Shown: positions 1 to 10,509 of the stretch, one piece after another
How the letters are laid out: every line of letters starts with the position of its first letter
Position numbering within the stretch: the first letter of the stretch is position 1
Source: Tilletia caries
Taxonomy: Eukaryota > Basidiomycota > Exobasidiomycetes > Tilletiales > Tilletiaceae
Assembly (NCBI GenBank): GCA_032718865.1
Contig: JALUTQ010000001.1
Coordinates: 496,001-560,000, forward strand
Reading direction: 5' to 3'
DNA: 64,000 bases
Notes under the pieces: model-generated
Seen by the model: the letters and a program-made list of their open reading frames with translations, nothing else
What the model was told of the DNA's origin: nothing
The model's database searches: none
Position numbers and translations under genes: made by a program

Positions 1-171
1 GTATGCGCTGGTTGGCGGCGAGTGGTACGGGTACGGAGGGTGGGTAGGGTGACGATGAGCGTAGTGCTGTGGCGGCTGGTGAGCGTAGCGTGGGTGCTGA
101 TGTTGCTGCTGCTGTTGCTGATAATCGTATGAGGTTGCGTACGTGGGTGAGGCAGTTGGTGTTGTGAACAT
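1..171 (-). CDS. N-terminus of a Q/Y/H/P-rich protein (partial)
   Basis: Minus-strand reading frame open from an ATG at 171-169 to the window edge (57 codons). The start is MFTTPTASPTYATSYDY, followed by a run of six Gln and then His/Tyr/Pro-rich sequence. An in-frame TAG lies 12 nt upstream of this ATG, but it sits in a pyrimidine-rich stretch ending in TTTTAG, so an upstream exon and splice acceptor cannot be excluded. Low-complexity Q/Y/P starts are common in fungal RNA-binding and transcription factors, but no domain is visible, so no function is assigned. Confidence 0.4.
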   Translation of the reverse strand, partial: MFTTPTASPTYATSYDYQQQQQQHQHPRYAHQPPQHYAHRHPTHPPYPYHSPPTSAY

Positions 172-373
172 TCTACCACTATACTAAAAGGTGAGACCAG
201 TCTCGACCCAAGTGTCATGGATGATGCATATATCCAACAGTTGGCTGCGGCGGCGGCAGACCTGGGTGGTGAGGCGAGGATGGAGAGGAGGAGGAAGTGG
301 CTGGAGGTGCTGCTCCTGACTGAATGGGGCCGAGGGTGGTCGGAAGCAGGGCCGATTGTGACTCTTTCGAGAA

Positions 374-443
374 GACGTTCGCCAGGCCACGGCCCTGCGC
401 TCGGACCCAGAGGGACGTTCGCCAGGCCATGGCCCTGCGCTCG
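374..443. repeat. Short tandem duplication (40-bp period)
   Basis: GACGTTCGCCAGGCCA..GG occurs at 374 and again at 414. The first 30 bases of the two units match except for one C/T difference. It lies between two minus-strand genes; no function is visible. Confidence 0.7.
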
Positions 444-451
444 ATCTTCTC

Positions 452-970
452 TCAAGAGGGTTGATCTAATGCACCTGCTTTTTGGCGACGTTTCTGGTTC
501 TTCTTCCGCTCCAGTTGGCCGGCCCGGTTCCCACGCCGCGCCTTCTTCTTGGGCCGCCCACCCCGTTCGATGCCGTCCATAGCGTCGACCGCGTCGAAGT
601 CTGGGAGAGCTTGTTCCTCGTCTGATGGGTGTGGCTTCATTTCAGCTGGAGGCAGGCAGGGAGAGGCGGATTGCTTCTCAATTTTGACTGGCGTCGGTGC
701 CCTTTCGTGGGCAGGCGGCTGTATCAGATTTAGCTCGCGTCGAATGCGACGCTGTCCCCGCATCCAGGCTTTCATTCGTATGTAGAGATGCCTGGCGAGA
801 GTGGGGTCTGCGAAATCCTCGAGGTCAACCCAAGTACTATTCCAGTGGACGTGAAGTTGCTTGTTGCCCGACGCCGGGTCGATCCTGGCGTCGGAGACGT
901 AAAACCAGGGGTGTTCGCGCAGCTTCGACAGGGCATACTGGTTGCGAGGGTGGATGGGACGACGTGGCAT
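452..970 (-). CDS. Small basic protein of unknown function
   Basis: Single-exon frame of 172 residues. I start it at the ATG at 970 (MPRRPIHPRNQYALSKL); the frame is open further upstream but without a better ATG. Residues about 20-85 look globular (WFYVSDARID, WVDLEDFADPTLARHLYIRMKAW). The middle is acidic and Pro-rich. The C-terminus is strongly basic (GRPKKKARRGNRAG, RKKNQKRRQK) and would suit a nuclear signal or nucleic-acid binding. I do not recognise the family. Confidence 0.45.
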   Translation of the reverse strand: MPRRPIHPRNQYALSKLREHPWFYVSDARIDPASGNKQLHVHWNSTWVDLEDFADPTLARHLYIRMKAWMRGQRRIRRELNLIQPPAHERAPTPVKIEKQSASPCLPPAEMKPHPSDEEQALPDFDAVDAMDGIERGGRPKKKARRGNRAGQLERKKNQKRRQKAGALDQPS

Positions 971-1145
971 CTTGATTGTGGTGGTGATTGAGGGAAGTTT
1001 GCGGTGGTGGTCGTGAGTCACGAGGACGAGGGAAGGCGAGGGCAAGAACACCACAACAGACAAACCAAGCAGACTGAAGCAATAGAAAACTCTAATGGAT
1101 TCCTTGCAGCGAAAGACTTACATGCCTGCAGGCGTGTGGTGCCCG

Positions 1146-1883
1146 TCACGGTCCTGGCCCTGGCCCTACTGGCGAGGTAGAGGATAAAGAATGGGAAGGA
1201 TAATCATCGGTGTCGAGCGAGGAGACGCGTATGGATCGTTCGGGGGGGGGGGGGGGTGGTCGTGACAGTGTGCTTGATCTGCGGTCGCGGGTTACGATAT
1301 CGCTGACCCCATTCCGTTGTCGCGCCGAGCCCGAGCCGGAGCCTCTATGAGCAGCACCAGTCGTCGTTTCGGAGGAGGAAGATGATTGAGCTAGGTTGCC
1401 GGACGTGCGTGGGTCGGATTCCTTCAGACGCTGTTTGATTAGCGTGAGCTCGAGCTCGATGGTCTTCATGATGATGCGCAGCGAGCCTGGAAACGGAAAG
1501 GGAAGGAAGAAGAAAGGGAGGAGGGGGGGGGTTCAGTGCTCCTCTTTTCGAACTGCAAGGACAGAGGTCGAAAACTCACGCTTCTCCCACTCCCCACCAA
1601 CGAAAGCGCTATACAGCATCGTGGTCCCCGTAAAGCCCGCGCCGACCGCCAGAAGCACAAACAAAGCATACACAACACCCAACGCCGCACTCCCCGTCCT
1701 CCCCGCGCCCACCACAGGCACCAGGATGCCCGCCAACACAATCAGCACAACCGCAGCGCCTACACTGGCGAGCAGGGCGAGGTAGTGGGTGTGCTGGAGT
1801 TTGTGGGCGATATGGGAGGCGCCAGAGAGGGGTTGTAAGGCCGAGGTCAGGGTCTGGAGCGTACGGGAGTCGTCCCTCTTTCT
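1146..1883 (-). CDS. Two-TM membrane protein with cytosolic tail (5' end unresolved)
   Basis: Two exons join in frame: about 1883-1580 and 1486-1146, with a 93-nt intron (GTGAGT..CAG). The protein reads TLQTLTSALQPLSG.., then two hydrophobic segments (YLALLASVGAAVVLIVLAGI and LGVVYALFVLLAVGAGFTG), then ..GGEWEKRSLRIIMKTIELELTLIKQRLK (a short helix) and a Ser/Pro-rich tail ending PGPGP. No ATG is seen in the first part, so a further 5' exon is missing. A run of about 15 G on the plus strand (1240-1254) encodes a Pro tract. Family not recognised. It lies directly downstream of the DPM1 relic on the same strand. Confidence 0.4.
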
Positions 1884-1973
1884 CTGTATGGGTGGGCTCA
1901 GTCCTGCGCCGGTACTCTTCGCTCCCGTCGGGGGGCGCGCGCCCCGTTCGGCGGGAGGAGGTAAGAGTAGGTT

Positions 1974-2870
1974 TTACACCCCATTTGCTTATTGCACGAT
2001 GTCCTTCTCCGAGCTGCGAAAGAGAATTGGAAGAATGAGCCCTTGCACTACGACCAAGCAGTAGACGACGCGCATTGATGGGCAGCAGCTCACCTTGCCC
2101 TCCCTGAAGACTCAGTCACAGAATGTGGTGGGGACCTCGCCGACCCTGTAGCCTGCTGCTTCAGCATGGACCAAGATGTCCATCTGGAAGACGAATCCTT
2201 ACGACATGACCTCGCGCTCGATCACAGGTCGCTGGTACAGCCTGATCCAAATAACAGGAGATTAGATCTTGGAAAACAAGGCAGGGGGAAGAGGGGCACT
2301 GATTGCGAAACGTACCGGAAGGAGCCAGTGATTCTGACGTGTCTGGGGTTGACGCCTCGACTGACGGGTTTCAGCCAAGGGATCCAGCTGTATACGACTG
2401 CGCCGGTCGATGGGCCGGATGCCTCGAATTGGAGGGCGATCATGTCTGGGATGAACTTAGGCTGCTCGTTAGGAAGAAGAGAGGGGTTACGGAATCAGCA
2501 AGATGCCGGAAGTAACCGATGGGAGCGAGAGAACATACGTGGTGGGAGACGTCGGCGTTGACTTCGCCATCATCATGCGTGCGGCAGTGTACGTAGGCAG
2601 TGCTGTTTCTGGACTGCGAGGGATGAACGAGGCAGGAGTTCAGTCAGAAGAGCTCGTCGTGTGTATGCGCCGAGAGTAACAGAGAGAGCGCCTGTGACTC
2701 ACCCGAGACCGAGTTTTCCTGCGCGAGGACGGAGGAGGATGCGCTCTTGTCCGTAGACAACGGCAAGCTGGCGTGCGAGGTCCTGAGTCCGTCCGGCGAG
2801 GCATCATCGACAATTATCAGCTCGTAATCCAGGGCGTTCGCGTTGACACCACATGTTGACCTTGGTAAAG
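1974..2870 (-). pseudogene. DPM1 (pseudogene): Decayed dolichol-phosphate mannosyltransferase (DPM1) copy
   Basis: DPM1 transfers mannose from GDP-Man to dolichol phosphate at the ER, for GPI anchors, N-glycans and O-mannosylation. The GT2 signature LDYELIIVDDASPDG is at about 2842-2790. A one-base gap then shifts the frame to LARQLAVVYGQERILLRP and RAGKLGLG, ending at a GTGAGT donor. Later exons give TAYVHC..ADVSHH|PKFIPDMIALQ, a shortened ..VSRGVN..ITGSFR, then LYQRPVIEREVMS*GFVFQMDILV and GEVPTTFCD*VF, and finally LG.KDIVQ*ANGV*. There are at least three in-frame stops, several indels, and no recognisable start (the usual SVILPTYNE segment). Introns are retained, so this is a duplicated gene relic and not a retrocopy. 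Confidence 0.85.
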
Positions 2871-3163
2871 TAGACACCGTCAATGCCGCCCAAGACTCCG
2901 ATGAAGAAGAAGGGAAGCTGTGTGAGAAAAAGGCCGGCGGAGAACGAGCATGCGCGGCAAGCGCGAGAAAGACCGAGCGAGCATTCATTCGCGGCGAGCG
3001 CGAGAGTGAGCGTGTTGTCTGTAACTGGTTGATGGAGGAGGGGAACAAGCAGTCGGCGAGGCGGCGAGGCATCGAAAGGGAGAGGCCGCCGCCACATGGG
3101 AAGAAACAGTAGATCCAGACAAGTTGATCCAAACCATCCATTTCAGCAGCATAACTCACAGCT

Positions 3164-6100
3164 TCAAACCCCCAAAGTCAAAATGCCACCCGTTTCCACC
3201 TCGCTATCGACTCCACACCGGTCCTCCTCGCTGTTGTCTGCGTCGGTTTCTTCATCCTCTTCTGCTCCCGACACATCTTCTGGTTCTGTCCAGTATCCGC
3301 TGTCCGTCAGATCGTCGCTGTCCGCCAGATCGTTCAGATCTATAATATTCAGGAAATTATCATCCGCGCTAGAACCTTCGCCATCGCGTTCTTCGCCGTC
3401 GTCCATAGGAGTCCCAGTGTTGTCTGATGGAGGATCAATAGCTCCCGGGTCCACGTTCATTCTTTGTACGTGTAGTGGCGCCGGGGCGCTCAGTTGGGGA
3501 AGACGCCGTCTGGGCCGACGTGGGTGAAGAGTTCGGGATAGCCGGTCGATGTCTTGAGTAAAGATGCCATCCCGCTCGACGCCTGAGTCAGGGTTGTCGT
3601 GAAGAATGGAGGGAACTCCCGTTTGACTGTATGAGTCCGAAGCCAGTAGTGCGGCGACGACATCTGCATGTGGCCGCCAGAATGTTTCCAAGGCCTTGAG
3701 TTTGGCATGAAGTCTGCCGAGATGTGCTTTGACAACTATAGAAGCTGTATGCTGATGCAGCTGGGATAATCGCGCTTGTTCCCTTGCGACCCATGCAAAG
3801 GCATTTCGGACTTCTACGTCAATTCGCCGGCGCTCTTCTTGCAGGCGAAGTAGAAGCTCTAACCTGTTCATGGCGTCAGCTAGCACCGGACTAGAGACCC
3901 AGGGTTCTATCGTGAAGTCCGGTGCTGTGACGAGCCCGGCGAGGTATATCAGGGTTTCTCTGTCGAAGAGCGCCTCAACCGTGATGTGGACCGGGTCGAC
4001 AGTGGCGAGAACACTGTTGGGTTCGGACCGAGTGGCACGCTCGTCTGCGTCAGGGAGAAGAAGTCTGCCGTTTGCCTTTGATACGTCGCTGTATGACTTG
4101 ACCGCATCATTGAAGGGTTGAAGGAGCGCCTTCGCTTTTTTGGAGGTTCCTGCCTTAGACACAGATAACCGCGCTTGCAGAGCATGGTTGTGGTCGGACT
4201 GGCGTCGACGTATCGAGTCTGTGAGAGCGTGCCATTGAGCCAAGGGCAAATGAAGAGCTTGTGCTTGTTCGGACAGGCGTTCGGTGGCGTCGGCTAACCT
4301 CTCGCGAGCCCTTTGGACCTCGTTTAAGACGGTGGAAGATTGTTCCATATCTTTTCGCTTTGCTCGATTCTTCTTGCGTTTGGACGCTGGTTGAAACGCG
4401 GCCTCTCGGCGGGCAACGGCCTTCCCATGAAGATAGACGGATACGCCTGTTAAATCAGGAGGTATTCCTGCTCGCCGGATGTATTCTTCGTCCTTTGAAG
4501 TGTCTGCGTGTTGCACGGATGTACTTGAACTTGAAGGGGGTGGACGATCGAGAGTAGATGAGGTGGACGTAGAAGCCTGTGCTGCCAACGATGGCTTGTT
4601 GGTCTTCTCCAACGTGGTCTTGATGTCAAATACGAGCGGTCTTAATTCGCGGAGGGCGTGGATACCTTGTTGGAAAAGGCTGATGACTCGCTGGAGGCGT
4701 TTTGCGAGGAGCCTTACAGAGTTGGTTCGATGCTGCGTGGAGAGTTTGGAGAGGCGAGAGCAAAGAGTATCCCTGCGCTGAACGGTCGTCATGCCTCGGG
4801 TCAAGCTAACCAGATCAGACAACGCAGACCAAAGACGCTCCAGGGACTCTCCGTCGGTTAGGCCAAATCCGGGCATTCGTCTGGGACTGTATTTGAGCTG
4901 ACAGGTGTAATCATGCCCGTAAACATGGAACAGTGATACCGCATACGCAACTTTGACGGGCTGACGCTGGAAAGCCTTTTTCATGCGTGGCGAAACATCA
5001 ATTTTGCATGAGATGTCGTAGCATATGCCAAGCGTCCGCAGCTTGATACCGCACGTGTCGACCAGGTGTTGAATTAGTGCGTACGCGTAGTAGTGAGCCT
5101 CACCGGACTCCTTGACGTCTGCTAGGAAGAGGGGCGCTCCGTGGCGGCAAGTCATTCCAAAGACTCCTCCGATGTCGAAAGGACCCAGCGTCGTCTTCAC
5201 CATCTGGTCGATTGCAGCCTTCACGTGAGAGCCACATCCAGTTGCAGGCCCAAGCTGACTTGAGAGGCTTTCGAAATGATGCTTGGCAGTCTCCAGCTGA
5301 CGGTCGGACAGGAAGTAAGAAGGAGGGAGTGGATTCCTGTTGACAGCATCATTCTTCCGTCTCCGTTTGTGCTGAAAGTTGCCGTCAAGGCAAATGATGA
5401 GCTGAGGTTCGGCTTCATTGTCGGCGCGGGCAGCAGTAGATGACTCGAGATTGGAGCCGAAATGGCCAAAGCACGCTGGGCAGCGAGAGCAGAGATCATC
5501 CAGGGAAGGAGAGAGATCGTCCTCGCGAAGGAAAGGCCGTTGCAGTTTTGCTACAACCATTGGCTCTGCTTGAGTTGGGAGCATCGTCACTGGTCGTGGG
5601 TGGGGTTGTTGAACGGTGGCGAGGCTGTGTGTTTCGAGTGCGTGGAACCAGTTGGAGGACGCACGCAGTTGACGCCGGGCGACGTCCTTGACAAGCCAAT
5701 CGCAAAGAAAAATTCAGACGAGCATTCTTTGGAATTAGGAACGGGAGCAGGGAACTTACTTGAGAAGGGATGGCTGCACAGGCGGCCATCAGAGACGTAC
5801 CGTCTCCAAAGAACTGGACAAGCGCATTCATAAAGTTGAATGCACCGACGCGAGAATTGTCCTGAAGTGAGCGAAAGAATCGCAGGAGACCGAAGGAAAA
5901 CGCTGCTTGAGGTCGGACGGGGGTTGCTGGAAAAAGGCCGGCGCGAACCAGGACGGCTAACATGTAGTTTGAACACGACCAGAGAGGCTGCATTGCGACC
6001 GATTCGAAGTTAAAAAGGGCGATGTGGGAACTGGGTGGAGCTGTTTCTCTGAAGCTTTGAGAGTGCAAAGAGTAGCAGCTACACTGCAAAGACGCCCATT

Positions 6101-6560
6101 GGGCGGGTCCAGGGAGGTTGCGCGAGGTCGCCTCCAGATATGGGATGACGAGCGTGTGCAAGGCTTCAGCCCAAACATTGAATGCCTTGTTCTCCCGGCG
6201 CTTGTGACTCTTGCGACGCACCGTGCGCTGCTGGCGGCGACCTTTTCGTCCGTAGCCGGGTTGAGAAGCTCTGGGTACGTCGGTTTGAATGAGGTCGGCC
6301 GACGGCGGAAAACCCTCATTACAATCGCCATAGTCCACCCAGTCGTCATCCCGGCTCGGTACGCTGGTTGAAGGATCTTGAGTGCCCGTAGACACGGAAT
6401 CTGCCGCAAAAATATTGGATAAGGGTCGTGCCGATCGATTCTGGAGGGTGAAGGTGGGCCTGGTGCCTGAGCCGGTGGCCTTATGGGACCATATGGCGCG
6501 TCGAGGTGCGGCTTCGGTCACCTTCCGGGACATACGCTTATGCGCTCGTACTACGGGCAT
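3164..6560 (-). CDS. KDZ-family DNA transposase (two exons)
   Basis: Exons 6560-5760 and 5686-3164 join in phase across a 73-nt intron (GTAAGT..AAG) to give about 1107 residues with no break. The N-terminal part (from MPVVRAHKRMSRKV) is basic. A cysteine cluster (LQCSCYSLHS.., WSCSNYMLAVL..GLFPATPVRPQ) resembles the CxC-type zinc clusters of KDZ transposases. Exon 2 carries the catalytic core: CPACFGHFG, IICLDGNFQHKR, FGMTCRHG, LGICYDISCK, VSLFHVYGHDYTCQ and FGLTDGESLERLWSAL, then coiled-coil sequence (about residues 650-950) and an acidic tail. KDZ elements move DNA in fungi and some animals. The start could instead be the ATG at 6533. No terminal repeats were identified. Confidence 0.85.
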
Positions 6561-6761
6561 GGAGACACAGTTGAAGGGTATCGAGTGCGCGTCAGCAATG
6601 ATGTGGGAAGCCAGTGAGAGGAGAAAGCCTTGAAAAATGAAGGAGTACCGCGTCTCTGTGCCACATGGAACCGACGCGGTAACCAGCATTTCTGACGCGT
6701 CAACGCGTCCATCTAATCACCACCACCGCCATCGTTAACCCTTACCAAAGAACGGCTACCA

Positions 6762-7911
6762 ATGTCATCTACGCGCTCAATACATGAAGCCGCGTGTTCG
6801 GCCACTTGTGCGCCAGCAACAACGGGTCCAGGAGCGCCCATCACGTACGACCCTAGCTCAACCTCGCCAAGGGCCAACTCGGGAGACGATTCCATGGACG
6901 ATTCCATGTCAGAGTTGCTGCAGCAGCTTTCGGCGGCGTTGGAGCCTACCGCGTCCCAAGCCTGTATTGCGAGACTTAATCCGGCCACCAGAGAGGTGTT
7001 ATCGTCCGCCTATTATGCCCTCAAAGGATTCGTGGATCAGGGAATCAATATGGATTGGAGTGGAGTACAGGTGAGTGACTCCACGCTCCAATGTCGCGTC
7101 AGGTGGGACGTGGTTTGATTGACAGTAGTAATATGCGGCGTGATCTCTGCAGGCAGCCCTGGATCATATGACGGACGAAGCCGCCCAAGATACCGTCGTC
7201 AACGTGCTCAGACAGTGGTTCGACACCGCGGCGGTCTGCAATCTCGAAGACGCGTTCAGGAAATTCCTGCCGAATCAAGGCGGCGTGCTCGAAGCCCCAC
7301 AACCAACGACTGAAAGCACAGAGGCTCAGAAAGTCAACGAGACTAACGGAGACCAGGATATGGATGACGAGGAAGGCACGGATGACGGCCATGGGCAAGG
7401 CGCGGTTGTCCTCGGCGAATCATACACGCAAAACCAGAGCCATTCTAGCCCCTTCGGTAACGAGCTTTACCAAACCCAGCCCGCCCTGGCGAACACGGAC
7501 GCCAACCTTTACTGCGGCCCTCTGTCGGCAAGTCAAGTTCGCTCTCTACTTTCGAAGACTATCAGCGAGAATGCAAGAACTTCGCTCACGGGACGTTCGA
7601 CGGGGTATATGCAGTTCTACCACTTTAAAGGGCTCGTTCCGGTCGCCGAAACGTCCGACGAACACGGCGGGCAAGAAATGTGGCAGTGTCGCATCTGCCA
7701 CAAACATTACACCACCCCGACCAGCAAGGTTTCGAACCTAGGAACGCATCTTTACGGAACTGAGAAGCGAACCGGATGTCTCTACCGTCGGGGGGAAACT
7801 TCCGTCGAGCGTGTTATACTCCCAACCCGCAACAGAGACGGTAAGTTCGCACGATTCAGCCACAACAACAAACGGAAGCTCCGAGGTCCCTCATCCACGG
7901 CTTCATCGTGA
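6762..7911 (+). CDS. BED-like zinc-finger protein, divergent partner of the KDZ transposase
   Basis: Two exons, 6762-7070 and 7153-7911 (intron GTGAGT..CTCTGCAG, 82 nt), give about 355 residues. Exon 1 is MSSTRSIHEAACSATCAP.. with a helical stretch (MSELLQQLSAALEP). Exon 2 ends with MWQCRICHKHYTTPTSKVSN followed by LGTHLYGTEKRTGC, spacing like a BED-type finger (Cx2C..Hx8C). It starts 202 bp from the KDZ gene on the opposite strand and may belong to the same element. After the stop, another frame stays open to a TAG at 8081 (..TNTQYFPERGYVLPADVDE), so the 3' end may involve an extra exon or a frameshift. Function not known; DNA binding is inferred from the finger. Confidence 0.55.
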
Positions 7912-8451
7912 CCGGGATATTGAATCCAACCTTGCTCGCGGTTGGAGAGCGAAACGAAACACTGGACTCCGTTGCAGGGACAAACTTCACAACCCACCAT
8001 CAAGCGAACATCTCACAGACCGCCAATACTCAATATTTCCCAGAGCGTGGGTATGTGCTGCCCGCCGACGTCGATGAATAGTTCCTCATGCACACGAGCG
8101 CTCAGCTTGTTTTTGACCTGGCGCCATCAACCCTTCGCTCACCATTTGACCATTCTTTCCGATCGTTGAACCCCTTTGTCATTCGACCGGTGCATTCTAG
8201 ACTTCTAGAGTATGGTCTTTCTTGAGTCCTCCAATCTCTCATGATAGCGCCGCAACACTTGTTAGCCCTCCAACCTAGAATTCTTACAGGGCCTCGTGAA
8301 GCGCAAGCCGTCCTGAGAAGAATGAGCGTAATGCCCGGTTTCCAATTGATGCTCATCCTCTTTCTCTATTCTCACCTTCTCCATCTCCACACATTAGAAC
8401 GCCCTCTCTTCTGTGTCCCACACTCTTCCCTCAACCCTCTCCCCCTTTCTA
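7912..8451. other. No clear gene
   Basis: Apart from the possible extra coding tail of the BED gene (to 8081) this stretch shows only short frames. It contains pyrimidine-rich sequence just before the start of the LrgB relic, as expected for a fungal promoter or 5' UTR. Confidence 0.4.
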
Positions 8452-9990
8452 ATGAGTCCAGGGACATCAAAAGACCTGACAGCAGAGGATCCTCTGGTCC
8501 AAACTCCTCCCGAAATTGAGGAGATGATCTCCTCTTTCCCACCCACCCAGACCTTGGCGCAGGTCCGGTCAATGAGCAGCCCACCCTCCAGCTATTCGCC
8601 CGCAGCGTCAGCAGAGGCCTACCAATTCCCTCCCCGAAGCCCCCAACCATCAGCAATGTCAGAGGTACGGAGACTGTCCATAATCGAAGAAGGACGGGGG
8701 CAGTACATGTACTACTCCTCGCCCGACGTTCCTCAGATTCAGACGATCATGCCGGCAGCACCTGCGCCCGCTGCTGACGCTCCTTCAGCCCGAATCGCCT
8801 TCGACCCCATACCCGAGACGGCTGCGAGTGTCCGGGCGGGCGGTGCGGACGAGGCCTCATCGGAACTCGCTCACGATCATCCCGTCGCACACGTCAGGCA
8901 AGCTGAACTTGAAGGCGGAGTCGTCACCCACCGCAAGCGGCGGTATTGACGAGGAGGGCAACAGTGATGATAATGATGGTGGAGAGAAGACGCCGACTCC
9001 TTCGATCCGGTGCCGACATAACTCGGTTGCGGAGTCTACGATGTCCTGTGGGCCTGATGCGGTCGAGCGATTGTCGGACTGGTTCGGCGATCTCATCACG
9101 CCCGCCATCTACGCCTTACTCGTGATCATCGGACTCCCACTCTACTTCGTGCTCAACTTCTCCCTGCCCCTGATCCTCGGCCTGAACCTGCTCATCTTCA
9201 TCGGCGCCATCACGGTCGTTCCCCCCAAGATCCGAAGGTTCGCCCACCTAATCTTGGCGACCTCCATCTTGACCGTGCTCGTCATTTGGGCGCTGGCTGC
9301 GATGAAGGGGAACGGCTTGAAGGAGACGCTCTTGGGCTCGTACCAGGTCGGGGAGAAGTACTACGACATCTGAACGATTGGCGGATACTCGGGCCCGGTT
9401 CCTGGTGCGGGCGACTTCCTGATCTCCACCCTGGACGCTGGCATTGTTGCACTGTGAGTATTTGTGCTTGGCCTTCGACTCTCATACTGGTGACTGACTA
9501 GCCCTTTCTCTTCCACTAATCGATGAGCAGTGCGGTTCCATGCTACCGCTACCGAGCCGAGCTGAGGGAATCCTTCTTCAAGCTACTCCGCGTCCTCGTG
9601 CCCTGTGCTGCGCTCTCCCTCTTCGGCTGGCCGGGCTTTGCCCAATTGATCACCCTGGACCGATCACGAAGTCTGGCGTTTGCCGCTCGCTTCATTGCGA
9701 CCCCCTTGGCCATCGAGTTCAACAGCACGTTGGGCGGTGACGAAAACAAAGTGGTCATTCTCGTCGTCATCAGTGAAGTTGTGAGTTGACGGATACCGAA
9801 GCCCCCCTTCTTCTCCTCTCCCTTTTTCGTCCCCCTGGACTTGTTTCGCAGTTCGCTGACCAAGGCAATTCCCTCCCACTCAGGTCGCTGCCATCTTGGA
9901 AGAGCCCTTCTTCAAGCTGATGCACCGTGCACGTCAGCATCGCTGACCCCAGCACGGCTGAAATTAAGCTGGACCTGAGCAGGTGAGCTA
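8452..9990 (+). pseudogene. Decayed LrgB-family membrane protein gene
   Basis: Exons about 8452-9453, 9531-9780 and 9884 onward have good splice signals. The N-terminal half is low-complexity and cytosolic. From about 9070 a membrane region follows (ALLVIIGLPLYFVLNFSLPL, LGLNLLIFIGAITVV, AHLILATSILTVLVIWAL). Exon 2 has RSLAFAARFIATPLAIEF and LGGDENKVVILVVISEVV, which match the C-terminal domain of LrgB/PLGG1-like transporters. Lesions: the frame switches between about 8830 and 8930; an in-frame TGA at 9371-9373 interrupts YYDI*TIGGYSGPVPGAGDF (a Trp codon is likely in the intact gene); and the last segment (AAILEEPFFKLMHRARQHR*) stops early and lacks the rest of the domain. Confidence 0.7.
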
Positions 9991-10055
9991 TCCTCTACAT
10001 TCCTACTCTTCTTAAACTTCATCCCACATCGCTGCTCATCTTCGCACTTTAAACA

Positions 10056-10232
10056 ATGCCTGCAGACGCCCCTAACTTCCCGATGCCAACGCCAGAGACC
10101 TCACCCAACCGTGGCAACAACAAGATGCACCGACGGCCAATGTGGCCCTATTTCTCCGGCCCAAGCACCGACGGCCAGCCCTCAGGTTCCATGCGAGGCC
10201 CCCACATCATCGTAAGCAGCACCTTAACCTGA
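10056..10232 (+). CDS. Short open frame, possible first exon
   Basis: ATG at 10056 opens a 58-residue Pro/Asn-rich frame (MPADAPNFPMPTPETSPN..) ending in TGA at 10230-10232. A possible donor GTAAGC occurs at about 10211. No homology recognised; this may be the first exon of a gene interrupted by the nearby MITE, or chance. Confidence 0.2.
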   Translation: MPADAPNFPMPTPETSPNRGNNKMHRRPMWPYFSGPSTDGQPSGSMRGPHIIVSSTLT

Positions 10233-10509
10233 TGAGTGTTTGGAGGGGGAGGTGAAAGGACGACGACGAGCCGACGAGGGAAGCCGGGAGAAGAGGTCAA
10301 ATAGTGAACCAAGGATGGTTGTGGGAGCGGAGATGTAGCAGAAGGCGTGTAGGGACAGTCGTAATTGATCATACATGTATCTTGCCAACAACGAGTCAGG
10401 AACAACGTGGTTCAGGCGTTCAGGCCGGGCCGGATGCCGATATGTAGAAGGAGCCCATCGCAGGCGGCGGTCGGGGGAGGCTAGTGTGTATTATGTAAGG
10501 ACGATGGTT
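10233..10509. other. Intergenic, no gene seen
   Basis: Between the short frame and the MITE I see no coding sequence or repeat. Confidence 0.4.
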
